A stretch of 64,000 nucleotides of DNA, from contig CP022705.1 of the NCBI GenBank assembly GCA_003491285.1, positions 1,569,501 to 1,633,500 of the forward strand, in the 5' to 3' direction. The DNA is from Methanobacterium sp. BRmetb2. Lineage in GTDB: Archaea > Methanobacteriota > Methanobacteria > Methanobacteriales > Methanobacteriaceae. The notes below the pieces were generated by a model. That model did not search any database, was not told where the DNA came from, and worked only from the letters and a program-made list of their open reading frames with translations. Positions 47,185 through 55,690 of this stretch are shown one piece after another. The translations under genes and the position numbers were made by a program. Numbering within the stretch: position 1 is the stretch's first letter; the number at the start of each line of letters is the position of its first letter.

Positions 47185-48012
47185 CTACTTTTTTATAACA
47201 TCGTAAATATCGGTTCTACGATTTTTCAGTAGAGGAAGTTCACTGCGCACTTTTTCCACTTCAGAAAGTTTTAAATCAGCGTAGATTATTTCTTCTCCTT
47301 CTCCAGCACAGGTAATAACCTCTCCCCAGGGACCCACAATCATAGAATTACCATAAGCCACATAGGATAAATCCTCGTTTCTAGCAGGGGAGGCAGCTAC
47401 AACAAAAACCTGATTATCAACTGCCCGAGAACGGGTGAGAACTTCCCAGTGGGCCGGGCCGGTTTTCATATTAAATGCACCAGGTACTATAATTAAATTA
47501 GCTCCATTTAGAGCCATTAAACGGAAAATTTCTGGAAATCTAAGGTCATAGCAGATTGCCACTCCAATTTTACCGTACTTACTATCAAAAACAGTTACTT
47601 TATCTCCAGCAGAAAGAGTATCTGATTCCATAAAATATATACTTCCAGGGATATTTATATCGAACAGATGAAGCTTTCTGTGGACGGCTATAACCTTGCC
47701 TTCTGGATTAAAAGTAAAACTAGTATTATAAATACGATCCCCTTGGGATTCAGGTATAGATCCAGCGATTATATAAACTCCACAATCTCCTGCAACCTCT
47801 GAAATTTTTTTTAGAGTCTTACTATTGGATTGTTCTTCAGAATATTCTACAAATTTCTGGTTATCATAGGGACAGTTGAACATTTCCGGTAAAATTACCA
47901 TGTCAGAACTGTTTTTTCCAGCTTTTTTTATCATTTGCACGGCTTTTTTAATATTTTTATCTTTATTATCCACAACTTTCATCTGACAAACTGCAATTTT
48001 AAGTTTTTCCGT
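47185..48012 (-). CDS. carbon-nitrogen hydrolase (Nit/omega-amidase-like), probable ACG start
   Basis: A nitrilase-superfamily amidase of about 275 aa. The catalytic triad is visible: Glu in VILPEMFNCPYDN, Lys in HRKLHLFDI and Cys in GVAICYDLRFPEIFR. The layout matches Nit2/omega-amidase. The first ATG of the frame (47982) lies inside the first beta strand: KLKIAVCQ, conserved in the family, is coded upstream. The only reachable codon there is ACG 48012, with GGGG eight bases before it. A TATA box TTATATAAA follows an in-frame TAA. The start is therefore non-canonical or the sequence has an error. It may act with the GS-like ligase downstream. Confidence 0.75.
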   Translation of the reverse strand, partial: TEKLKIAVCQMKVVDNKDKNIKKAVQMIKKAGKNSSDMVILPEMFNCPYDNQKFVEYSEEQSNSKTLKKISEVAGDCGVYIIAGSIPESQGDRIYNTSFTFNPEGKVIAVHRKLHLFDINIPGSIYFMESDTLSAGDKVTVFDSKYGKIGVAICYDLRFPEIFRLMALNGANLIIVPGAFNMKTGPAHWEVLTRSRAVDNQVFVVAASPARNEDLSYVAYGNSMIVGPWGEVITCAGEGEEIIYADLKLSEVEKVRSELPLLKNRRTDIYDVIKK

Positions 48013-48077
48013 ATTAAAAGCCCCTAGATTAGTTTATATAAGTAAATTAAAATAGAATTTAGGGAATAAATTCCCTT

Positions 48078-48287
48078 TTATTTTCCATATTTCATCCCAA
48101 AGGGTACCCATAGTAGTACTGTTACTGCGCCGACAATGACTATGGAAATAATAAAAATGGCCAGATTCTGGAAAAAACTGAAGTTAGTAATGTAAAAGAA
48201 AAACCATATACTTAAAAATACTAACCATCCCAATCCTAAAAATACAGTTAATAAAACTCTCCAAACTTCTGGTTTTGGTTCAGACAT
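48078..48287 (-). CDS. small membrane protein
   Basis: A 69-aa protein with two hydrophobic helices (residues 8-30 and 35-62) and short polar ends. I do not recognise it. ATG 48287 has GGTGGG seven bases before it and is preferred over the start at 48311. It lies downstream of the zinc-ribbon hydrolase-like gene, same direction. Confidence 0.65.
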   Translation of the reverse strand: MSEPKPEVWRVLLTVFLGLGWLVFLSIWFFFYITNFSFFQNLAIFIISIVIVGAVTVLLWVPFGMKYGK

Positions 48288-48381
48288 ATTTTTACCCACC
48301 TCTAAAATCATTAAATTTTTTTCTATATTATTGTAAAGTATTTTGTATTACTTAAATATTATAATTTTCTTTCTTTTAAAG

Positions 48382-49260
48382 TTAGATTAACTGAAAACAT
48401 GCATACAATAAATTTTCAGTCATATTATAAGCTTTAACATAACTGGTTAGGTGTGGCATCTCATATACAAATGCTTTATATCCATTGACAGCCAGAGGTT
48501 TAGTAAATAGGGTATTAGATGTGCTGGATTCACTGCTGTTACTTGATTTATAATATCGAAAATCGTAGATTGATCGATTCACATTTTCTGCAAGCAATAC
48601 TGAAGATTCATCCATCTTAGGCGTGGCTATATAAAATCCTTCCCCATAACCAGGTGCATGATCATGACAAACAATGACCAGGTCATAATCTGATTTTAAT
48701 ATGTCTGGTAAAATATATCTGGCTGCAAGCTGTTCTCCATTACTTCTACCTTTATTGTAATCCAGTGGATTCTTTCTCACATCTATGGAATAGTGAACCA
48801 GTTCCTGATTGGAAGTTAGATGTAAATCTTTCACTAAATTATCCACAACCTTAATTGATAAATTCTCACGGGGATGGATACCGGTTACCAGAACGATTGT
48901 CTTTTTTTCTCCAGAAAATGCAGTTACAGGGGAATATACCTCTTTTGTGACGATACCTATATCATCTCTGCCAATGATTTCAGTATGAGAATTATATTCT
49001 AAACTGGAATACATAGAAGCAAATATTAAAGTAGGAACTAGAATAATGGATAAAACCAAAATGTACTTTTTTTTAATGGATTTTTTAGTATTATAATTAT
49101 ATACGTCATTATCTGATTCAACAGCACGGTTAAAATAATCTTCCAGATTATCGACGTATATAAGCTGGCCACCACAATTACAACTATCAAAATCTTCTAT
49201 TGATTCTCCTTCCTGGATCTGGTAATATCCATTACAACTTTCACAGATCAAATAAGGCAT
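48382..49260 (-). CDS. membrane-anchored zinc-ribbon protein with M14/AstE-like peptidase-like domain
   Basis: A 292-aa protein in three parts. Residues 1-36 are a zinc ribbon (CESCNGYYQ, CNCGGQL). A transmembrane helix follows at about 68-88. Residues 110-292 resemble the zinc carboxypeptidase / succinylglutamate desuccinylase fold: VTGIHPREN near 125 mirrors the H-x-x-E metal motif, VCHDHAPGYGEGFYIATP near 200 could hold the next His, and AFVYEMPH near 268 the catalytic Glu. If active, it would hydrolyse a C-terminal amide outside the membrane. The combination is unusual. Confidence 0.6.
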   Translation of the reverse strand: MPYLICESCNGYYQIQEGESIEDFDSCNCGGQLIYVDNLEDYFNRAVESDNDVYNYNTKKSIKKKYILVLSIILVPTLIFASMYSSLEYNSHTEIIGRDDIGIVTKEVYSPVTAFSGEKKTIVLVTGIHPRENLSIKVVDNLVKDLHLTSNQELVHYSIDVRKNPLDYNKGRSNGEQLAARYILPDILKSDYDLVIVCHDHAPGYGEGFYIATPKMDESSVLLAENVNRSIYDFRYYKSSNSSESSTSNTLFTKPLAVNGYKAFVYEMPHLTSYVKAYNMTENLLYACFQLI

Positions 49261-49524
49261 ATCACACCATTAATTAAATATTGTTCATCAAAACCTTTTT
49301 TATATTCAGCTCTGAACTGTTAAATATTATTGTTACAGTAATATATTATTAAAAGACATTTAAATGTTTTATGGGAAGATAAAGAAATATTAAAAAATTA
49401 TTAGTTGGTTAAAAATTTGAATATCATATTGATAGGTTTTAATAAAATTGATCCATTAAAATAGTTGTCAAAATAAAATAAATTCATTGAAAACTTATGT
49501 ATTGAACATTAAAGGAAAGTAATT

Positions 49525-50373
49525 ATGAATTCAGTAGAATTAGATTTGGATGAGATAAGCGGTGCATTAACTAAAAATAGATATATACCTGATGATAAAA
49601 TTGCCACCATTATTTTTTTATCTTTAAAACTACAAAAACCGATTTTAATTGAAGGACCTCCTGGTACTGGTAAGACTGAACTCCCAAAAGCTATTTCAAA
49701 GGCTTTAGACAGAGATTTTTACAGGATACAATGTTATGAGGGTATAACATTTGAACAAATTGTAGGGGAGTGGAATTACCAGAAACAGCTGCTTCACCTT
49801 GAAATGTCCCGGATAAAGGATTTAGATGAAGATGTTTTTAATGAACAATTTTTCATAAAAAGGCCATTATTATCGGCTTTTATCAACAAAAAACCGTCTA
49901 TAATCCTGATAGATGAAATTGATAAGGCAGACGAGGAGGTTGAAAGTTTTCTTCTACAGGCCCTGGGAGAAAAACAGATAACTGTTAATGATCTAGGTAC
50001 ATTCGATCTGCAAAATGATTTAATGGTGGTGATGACCTCCAATTCCCAGAGAATACTTTTAGATGAAACTAAAGACCGTTGTTTATATTTATATATTGAT
50101 TATCCTTCATTTGAGAGGGAAATAGAAATTGTAAAATCACAGGTGCCTGGTGCTTCCGATGAATTAATAGAAAAAGTGGTAAGTATCATCCATAAAATCA
50201 GGGACCTGAATTTACTTAAAAAACCGTCTATAAGGGCCACTATTGATTGGGTAAAAACACTTTTAGCTTTTGACAAAGATGAACTGGATGATGAGACTTT
50301 AACCCGGACTATGGGAGTAATCGTAAAAAATCAGGAAGATAAAGAAAAAGTATCCAAGCAGATATTCAAATAA
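49525..50373 (+). CDS. MoxR-family AAA+ ATPase
   Basis: A 282-aa AAA+ ATPase of the MoxR/CoxD type, thought to act as a chaperone maturing a partner complex. [18 protein letters not shown] near residue 36 is the Walker A site, [20 protein letters not shown] near 110 the Walker B site, VVMTSNSQR the sensor 1 region and [16 protein letters not shown] near 228 the sensor 2 region. AGGAAAG precedes the ATG. The VWA protein follows 35 bases downstream, forming the standard MoxR-VWA pair. Confidence 0.87.
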   Translation: MNSVELDLDEISGALTKNRYIPDDKIATIIFLSLKLQKPILIEGPPGTGKTELPKAISKALDRDFYRIQCYEGITFEQIVGEWNYQKQLLHLEMSRIKDLDEDVFNEQFFIKRPLLSAFINKKPSIILIDEIDKADEEVESFLLQALGEKQITVNDLGTFDLQNDLMVVMTSNSQRILLDETKDRCLYLYIDYPSFEREIEIVKSQVPGASDELIEKVVSIIHKIRDLNLLKKPSIRATIDWVKTLLAFDKDELDDETLTRTMGVIVKNQEDKEKVSKQIFK

Positions 50374-50408
50374 AACTTTCAATCCATTTACAGTCTAAGT
50401 GAAATTTT

Positions 50409-51518
50409 ATGAAAAATATTGTTGAATTTTCTGGACTTTTGAGGAAAAACGGTATCCCTGCAAGTATAAGAAGCACCCAAACAGCATTAGAAGCATCAAA
50501 AGTCATTGATGATAGTGAGAACATGTTAAGGGAGGCTCTGGCTTCTATCTACATCAAAGATCAAAGGCAGAGAGACAAATTTGACAAGTTATTTGACTCA
50601 GTCTTTGTTGAAGGCACCCCACAAGATGATGAAAAAGATGAAAAATCATCAGAAGACGATGATTCCAAGGTAAAACGTTTTATAAAAAAGTATAAGGTTT
50701 CTTTGAAAACTCAAGATACTCAAACTAAGATTAAAGACGTAAAAATTAATGAAATTGATTATAATCCCTCACTCAATGATTATGTTAATCCAGAACCCAC
50801 AGATGTGGAGTTGCTGGAACAGGATATAACCACCCTCACTTCATTTCAACCGGAACTATATGACTTATGCCAAAAACTTGGAAGAAAAATTGCCAATAAA
50901 AGGGTTAGAAGACTTAAACAATCGAAAAATAAGAAACCAGATATTAGAAGAACCATTAGGAAGAATTTGAAATATGGTGGTACGTTAATTGATCTGGTGA
51001 AAAGCAAACCTAGAATAAAAAAGAGCAACCATTTCTTTCTAAACGACGTAAGCGGCTCCTGTGACTGGATAAGTAACTGGTTTTTTTTCTTAATATACAG
51101 TGCTCAAAATTCATTCCACAAAGCAAGGGTCTTTGATTATGATAACAAAACAGTGGAGATAACATCAGCATTAAGTGAATCCAGCCTATTGTCAGCTTTT
51201 ATTAAGGTTAGAGAATCAAGACAGAAAAACTTGATGATTCATGGAACCTCCAACATGTACCAATCATTCAAAAGCTTTGTTGAAAAGACTAATCTAAATA
51301 ATAAGTCCAATGTTATAATTTTGAGTGATTGCAGAGATTGGGCCGGCCCTAAATCAGACGGAAAACCATTAAGCGCAGATATAATTGAAGACATGGTAAA
51401 GAGGTCTAGGAAAGTTTTTATCCTGAATCCAGAGCCAAAAAACAAGTGGAATGTAGTAGACAGCTGTGTATCTTATTATGAAGATGCTGGAGCCAATTTT
51501 TCGAAGTTAGGAATCTAA
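50409..51518 (+). CDS. VWA-domain protein, CoxE-like
   Basis: A 369-aa VWA-containing protein that pairs with the MoxR ATPase upstream. The N-terminal 90 residues are helical (FSGLLRKNGIPASIRSTQTALEA), the next 50 are acidic and charged, and the C-terminal 180 form the VWA fold with the MIDAS motif FFLNDVSGSCDW near residue 215 and a second ligand near SDCRDWAG. Such pairs mature metalloenzymes or protein complexes. No CoxL/M/S genes lie nearby, so the client is unknown. Confidence 0.83.
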   Translation: MKNIVEFSGLLRKNGIPASIRSTQTALEASKVIDDSENMLREALASIYIKDQRQRDKFDKLFDSVFVEGTPQDDEKDEKSSEDDDSKVKRFIKKYKVSLKTQDTQTKIKDVKINEIDYNPSLNDYVNPEPTDVELLEQDITTLTSFQPELYDLCQKLGRKIANKRVRRLKQSKNKKPDIRRTIRKNLKYGGTLIDLVKSKPRIKKSNHFFLNDVSGSCDWISNWFFFLIYSAQNSFHKARVFDYDNKTVEITSALSESSLLSAFIKVRESRQKNLMIHGTSNMYQSFKSFVEKTNLNNKSNVIILSDCRDWAGPKSDGKPLSADIIEDMVKRSRKVFILNPEPKNKWNVVDSCVSYYEDAGANFSKLGI

Positions 51519-51700
51519 ACCAGCTGGCAGAATTTATCTCGGAAATATAAAATAAAACTTAACTTTTCAATATCCACATTAAAAAAGGAAAAAAATGGTT
51601 TGGTATTCTAAAAAGTTGGATTATGGTGCAATTAACCCAACTAATTAAGAATCCTATTGTAGTTATATAAATTTCTGGTGAACTTTTCATTTAGTGTTCA
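51519..51700. other. convergent intergenic region
   Basis: About 180 bases between the VWA gene and the GIN-domain lipoprotein gene, which end towards each other. A small hairpin AGTTGG...CCAACT (near 51610-51645) and AT-rich sequence may end transcription from either side. No ORF or RNA gene is seen. Confidence 0.35.
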
Positions 51701-52411
51701 TTAAATCTGTTTAACATCACCTTGTCCATTTATATTTTGTTTAATTGTTGGATTTCCTGAATATGAAACTTTTCCACTACCAGTAATATTTATTTCAAGG
51801 TTTTGGCTAGTATTAACTTCAGCAGAACCTGAACCATCTATAGTTATCACCGTTTTTTCACTTTGCAGATTTTTGGTTTTATATTCACCAGAACCCTCAA
51901 TATTTATGTTCTGACTACTGGTTTTTCCAGTCAACTCAATTTTACCAGATCCTGAAATACTGGCTTTCAAATTATTTGCAGTTAAATTTTCTATGGCACT
52001 GGTTCCTGAACCACTAATACTCAAATCTAAATTGTTAGTATTAATATTTGAACCTTCGACTTTACCGCTTCCAGAAATTTCAATAGAATTAATGTCTTTA
52101 ACCGTTACATAGACATTTATGGGCTTGGTGGGGCGGATCATTGAAGAGGCCCCTTCATGACTGATCATCAGTTTATTACCGGTGACCTGGGTTTTTATGT
52201 CGGATATAATATTATCTTCTGCTTCTACTTCTACAGATTCCACATCGCCCTGTTTTAAAATGAGGTTAATGTCTCCATTTAAACTGATCTCTTTAAAACC
52301 AGATAAATCCCTGTTTTCTTTAACTACATTTCCAGATCCAGTACCTACACATCCTGAGGCCATTACCACCATAATTAATATTCCAATTATTCCCCATAAC
52401 GATTTTTTCAA
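51701..52411 (-). CDS. GIN-domain (DUF2807) lipoprotein
   Basis: A 236-aa exported lipoprotein. Residues 1-22 are a signal peptide with lipobox VVMASGC. The rest is the head-GIN fold of repeated beta strands with the recurring pattern I-x-G-S-G-x-V/A/Y (for example ISGSGK and IDGSGSAEV) from residue 110 on. Such proteins may bind cell-surface partners; the role in archaea is unknown. I place the start at TTG 52411, six bases after AAGGGGTG; upstream GTG 52420 overlaps that signal. Confidence 0.82.
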   Translation of the reverse strand: MKKSLWGIIGILIMVVMASGCVGTGSGNVVKENRDLSGFKEISLNGDINLILKQGDVESVEVEAEDNIISDIKTQVTGNKLMISHEGASSMIRPTKPINVYVTVKDINSIEISGSGKVEGSNINTNNLDLSISGSGTSAIENLTANNLKASISGSGKIELTGKTSSQNINIEGSGEYKTKNLQSEKTVITIDGSGSAEVNTSQNLEINITGSGKVSYSGNPTIKQNINGQGDVKQI

Positions 52412-53010
52412 ATTCAACACCCCTTATACTTTTTTATTAACCCAATAACTTCTTTTTATACTGTATATTATGTTATGGCCCTTATAAATTTGTTTAGTTT
52501 TAATTGCAAGGTCCACTATTTAAATAGTGACCATGAAGACAAAATTAGTCAGTAAAGTAAAACTTATCTTTTTTATCAAAAACTGATTCTCCTATAGTAA
52601 TATGTTGAGTAAATAGTATATATTTATTACTAATTATTATAGGGAAAACATTATTGAATTGTTATCAAAAGAAGGAGAAATTAAAATTAAAAGGCTAGGT
52701 GAAGGAATTATCTGGAACGGATCTTAACTATGTTAGCAGCCATCCTAATCTATTGAAAAAATTTAATTCTGGGAGGAATTCTGTTTTTAAGAAAATGAGT
52801 TACTTAATGATACGAGGGAAAATAATAAGCTATGGAACAATCTTTTGAGATAATAAAAAAATTCGACAATACAAGATTAATTATTATTCAAAAAATTACA
52901 TTGTATCAATCTAAAAACAAAAAATACGTGAATTATCTAATCAAAATAGGTATTATTACAATATTGGTTATGCAAAATAAAAAAAGTTTTTATTGTATTC
53001 GTATTAATTA
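52412..53010. other. intergenic region with a decayed helix-turn-helix gene
   Basis: About 600 bases. The first half carries the promoter of the GIN lipoprotein on the minus strand. The second half (52647-52848) contains a frameshifted remnant of a DNA-binding protein, listed separately. A 62-codon ORF at 52832-53020 overlaps it, lacks a ribosome-binding site and looks like chance. Confidence 0.4.
52647..52848 (+). pseudogene. remnant of a winged-helix regulator
   Basis: Frame 1 reads NIIELLSKEGEIKIKRLGEG, then a frameshift near 52705 leads into ELSGTDLNYVSSHPNLLKK and later VFKKMSYLMIRGKIISYGTIF in a second frame to TGA 52846-52848. Joined, it resembles the first helices of an archaeal winged-helix regulator. 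There is no intact start and too many breaks for a working gene. The match is judged by eye only. Confidence 0.35.
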
Positions 53011-53610
53011 TTATCTGTAGTACTTTTTCCAAATAGTTTTAATCCAAGTAGTAAGTAGTTTTTCATATTTTAAAACGATCATTGCAGATGCGACACCAAT
53101 GATTGCCCCGCAAAGTACGTCAAGTGGATAGTGTTCTCCAACATATATCCTTGAAAATGATATGATAGCAGCAAAGACCATTAATGGGTAAATGAGTCTG
53201 TATTTATTGTCTCCAAGATTAAAATTGTATTTTAATCCAATAATAGTTGCAATGGCAAATGAGGAAGCTGCATGAGAGGAAGGAAAAGCGTAACTGTTAT
53301 TTGGAGAAACTAATAAATTTACATTGCTTAAAGTTACAGATGGTCGCGGTTCAGCAACACCAGATTTTAAAATTTCAACAACGAACTTGGCGAGAAACAA
53401 GGCAGTTAAACCCAATATAGCAACTTTTTTTGCTTTTTTACCACCAAAAATTAAAAGAAGAAAACAAAACAAAGTCCAAGCATAAAAGCTTCCAAAAATA
53501 CTAATAAAGGGCATTGTAATGTCCAAAAAAGAGTTATTTATCCCTGAATTAATATAATAAAATAGATTAAGGTTTTGATTCATTATTTCAGAAATTAAAA
53601 AATCATACAT
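53011..53610 (-). CDS. PAP2-family membrane phosphatase
   Basis: A 199-aa phosphatidic acid phosphatase type 2 protein with five or six transmembrane helices. The three catalytic motifs are complete: KSGVAEPRPS (K-x6-R-P, near residue 87), PSSHAASSF near 112 and SRIYVGEHYPLDVLCG near 155. It may dephosphorylate a polyprenyl pyrophosphate or lipid phosphate at the membrane. AGGT lies eight bases before the ATG. It stands alone; the operon upstream ends 188 bases away. Confidence 0.88.
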   Translation of the reverse strand: MYDFLISEIMNQNLNLFYYINSGINNSFLDITMPFISIFGSFYAWTLFCFLLLIFGGKKAKKVAILGLTALFLAKFVVEILKSGVAEPRPSVTLSNVNLLVSPNNSYAFPSSHAASSFAIATIIGLKYNFNLGDNKYRLIYPLMVFAAIISFSRIYVGEHYPLDVLCGAIIGVASAMIVLKYEKLLTTWIKTIWKKYYR

Positions 53611-53798
53611 AATTAAACCTAGCTAAGGTTATTTTGTGTGTTCATATTTTTAATTATTATGGGGATTATGGTGTGTGCTTTTTCAAAAATAATTGATAAA
53701 ATTGGAATTGAATTATAAAAATTTAATATAAGTGTTTAGGTTTTTATTTGACTCATTGGAATATATTTAATTTATTTAAGATCTTTTTAGATAATAAA

Positions 53799-55091
53799 TC
53801 AACTTAATTGGAGAATTTTTCTAGAAACCCTTAAGGCTAAAGCTGCAGTTAAGAGCATGGTTGGCATTCCCTGTGATTGAGGAACCAGTGATAGGTCAGA
53901 TATCCACAGATTATCTGGAGTGCCGTCAGGTTTCATTGAATTTGCATTTTTCTTATCGAGAGGTGCAGTTCCACCTAAATGTCCACCATTGTAGAGTCCG
54001 TTAATGTAGGGTCCAGAAACACCTGCTAATTCAAAAATTTTCAGGGCTTGAGCTATAGCTGCATTAAAACGTGAATGATCATTGGATGTTATCTCTTTTT
54101 TAACTGTTCCATCTTCATTAACGGTTCCTTTTTCTGTATCTGCTAATTTGACCATTAAACCTACCCGGTCATTAGTTGAGACATTTCTCCATGGTTTGTA
54201 AAACCAGTGCGAGAATATATCTAAATAAGGGGATAAAATATAATCTTCATGTTGAGTATACCATACCATGGGTGGTTCTTTTAATTGTTTTGATCCTTTA
54301 GAGATACCGCCTAGGGTTAGAACAATGTCTGCCCAGAGTTTATCTTGCACTGAAACTTTTGAAGATTTAAGTATCTGAGCAGTCCCAATCCCTCCTGCAG
54401 CTAATACTATGACATCTGCATTGATTCTATTAATATTTTCAGGGTCAGTTCCAGTTATAACTCCCATAGCTTTCCCATTCTCTATAACTACTTTTTTAAC
54501 AGGTGTTTTTGTTTTCAGAACTGCGCCATTGTCTAAGGCTTCGTTTAAAAATGTTCTGGAATCCCACCGGGCACCAGAGGCACAGCCCATTTCACATAAG
54601 CCACAAGATTTACATTTCAGTGAATCTACAGCTTTGGGAGTTTTTTGGGGATTTAAACCCAATTCTTCTGCAGCATAAAACATTTTCCGGGTTGTAGGCC
54701 GCCACCTTTTAGGGGGAAATGTACTAATTATAATTTTATCTTCTAACTCCTCAAATTCTGGAGTCAAATCTATTCCCAATTCTTCCAGGCCCCTTTGAGT
54801 TCTGACAATATTTCCGCATGATAGTACTGTAGAACCCCCAGTTGTTATTCCCCTAACCAGTGCCAAATCCTTTTCTGAGCGAATTATGTTTATGGATGGA
54901 AACAGCTTAGAAATTGTTTGTTCACTTCCAAGTAAACCTAACCTTCTTAAAGGTTCAGCCCAAGTTAAAAAACGGGTGAAAGGCTTGAATTGTTCACCTG
55001 CTTCTAATATGGTAACATTATATCCATTTTTTGATAGTTCCATAGCTGCAGTTGCTCCTCCAGCACCGCTTCCTACCACAATTGCTTTCAA
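53799..55091 (-). CDS. GMC-like FAD oxidoreductase with ferredoxin-type Cys motif
   Basis: A 430-aa flavoprotein. The FAD-binding start [17 protein letters not shown] and the acidic end of ILEAGE mark the Rossmann fold; [11 protein letters not shown] near 85, [14 protein letters not shown] near 235 and the C-terminal [19 protein letters not shown] with LTAALALR resemble GMC oxidoreductases. Residues near 160 carry [11 protein letters not shown], a C-x2-C-x2-C-x3-C motif that could hold a [4Fe-4S] cluster. I choose TTG 55091, two bases after the preceding stop, with AAGGGGAT upstream. It is the last gene of a four-gene operon. Substrate probably an alcohol or a carbon-carbon bond. Confidence 0.8.
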   Translation of the reverse strand: MKAIVVGSGAGGATAAMELSKNGYNVTILEAGEQFKPFTRFLTWAEPLRRLGLLGSEQTISKLFPSINIIRSEKDLALVRGITTGGSTVLSCGNIVRTQRGLEELGIDLTPEFEELEDKIIISTFPPKRWRPTTRKMFYAAEELGLNPQKTPKAVDSLKCKSCGLCEMGCASGARWDSRTFLNEALDNGAVLKTKTPVKKVVIENGKAMGVITGTDPENINRINADVIVLAAGGIGTAQILKSSKVSVQDKLWADIVLTLGGISKGSKQLKEPPMVWYTQHEDYILSPYLDIFSHWFYKPWRNVSTNDRVGLMVKLADTEKGTVNEDGTVKKEITSNDHSRFNAAIAQALKIFELAGVSGPYINGLYNGGHLGGTAPLDKKNANSMKPDGTPDNLWISDLSLVPQSQGMPTMLLTAALALRVSRKILQLS

Positions 55092-55093
55092 AG

Positions 55094-55690
55094 TTAAACA
55101 TCCCCTTCCATTTTGATACAGGCCATGCATTCTGGCTCATTTTCAGTTATCCGTTTTTCAAATTTCATGTTGGCACCAGATGAAAGTCCGTGAAAAACCC
55201 CTTCATCTGCAGCACTTAAAACTCTGCAAGTGTCAGATGTATAGTAATCTGCTAAAGTACAGCGATTAACTATAAGAAATAATTTTTCACCTCTAGTTTC
55301 AAGGCGAAATTCTATTCCTAATACTTTATACAAAATTTTAGCAGCAAACTCTAAATCCTTCAAAGTATTTCCCACACCTAATCGCCTACGGGCGTCCAAT
55401 CCCAAGTTTAAACCAACCTGATACATGGCCCTTCTACCTATTTCTATTCCTTTTGAGTAGCCATAAACATCAATTAGTTTTTTAACTTTCTGGTTATGAA
55501 TAGATGCCATTTCTCCTCTTCTACCTTCAATGTCATTTTTTTTTAACTGATTCAGGTCAAACTTATCTTTTGTAGAATTTTCAAGCAGATTATCTAAGCC
55601 AGCAATTGTTGCGGTGGCAAGCCTATCTAATTCACGTATCATAATATATTTGGGAAGCCATAAGCTGGCCAGATACAACTTAAGGTTCAT
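55094..55690 (-). CDS. Cys-rich protein, possibly L-2-amino-thiazoline-4-carboxylate hydrolase-like
   Basis: A 198-aa soluble protein. The C-terminal third has [27 protein letters not shown] and ECMACIKM, a pattern that recalls the ATC-hydrolase-like and V4R-related proteins. The first two thirds are helical. Confidence in the family is modest. ATG 55690 has GAGGTAAGC upstream and overlaps the stop of the preceding gene by 11 bases, so it is translationally coupled to the ligase-reductase gene. Cys residues suggest a metal or substrate thiol chemistry. Confidence 0.5.
   Translation of the reverse strand: MNLKLYLASLWLPKYIMIRELDRLATATIAGLDNLLENSTKDKFDLNQLKKNDIEGRRGEMASIHNQKVKKLIDVYGYSKGIEIGRRAMYQVGLNLGLDARRRLGVGNTLKDLEFAAKILYKVLGIEFRLETRGEKLFLIVNRCTLADYYTSDTCRVLSAADEGVFHGLSSGANMKFEKRITENEPECMACIKMEGDV

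Noticed and set aside
52832..53020. 62-codon plus-strand ORF
   Set aside because: No ribosome-binding site, composition of AT-rich spacer, and it overlaps the remnant of another gene and the end of the PAP2 gene.
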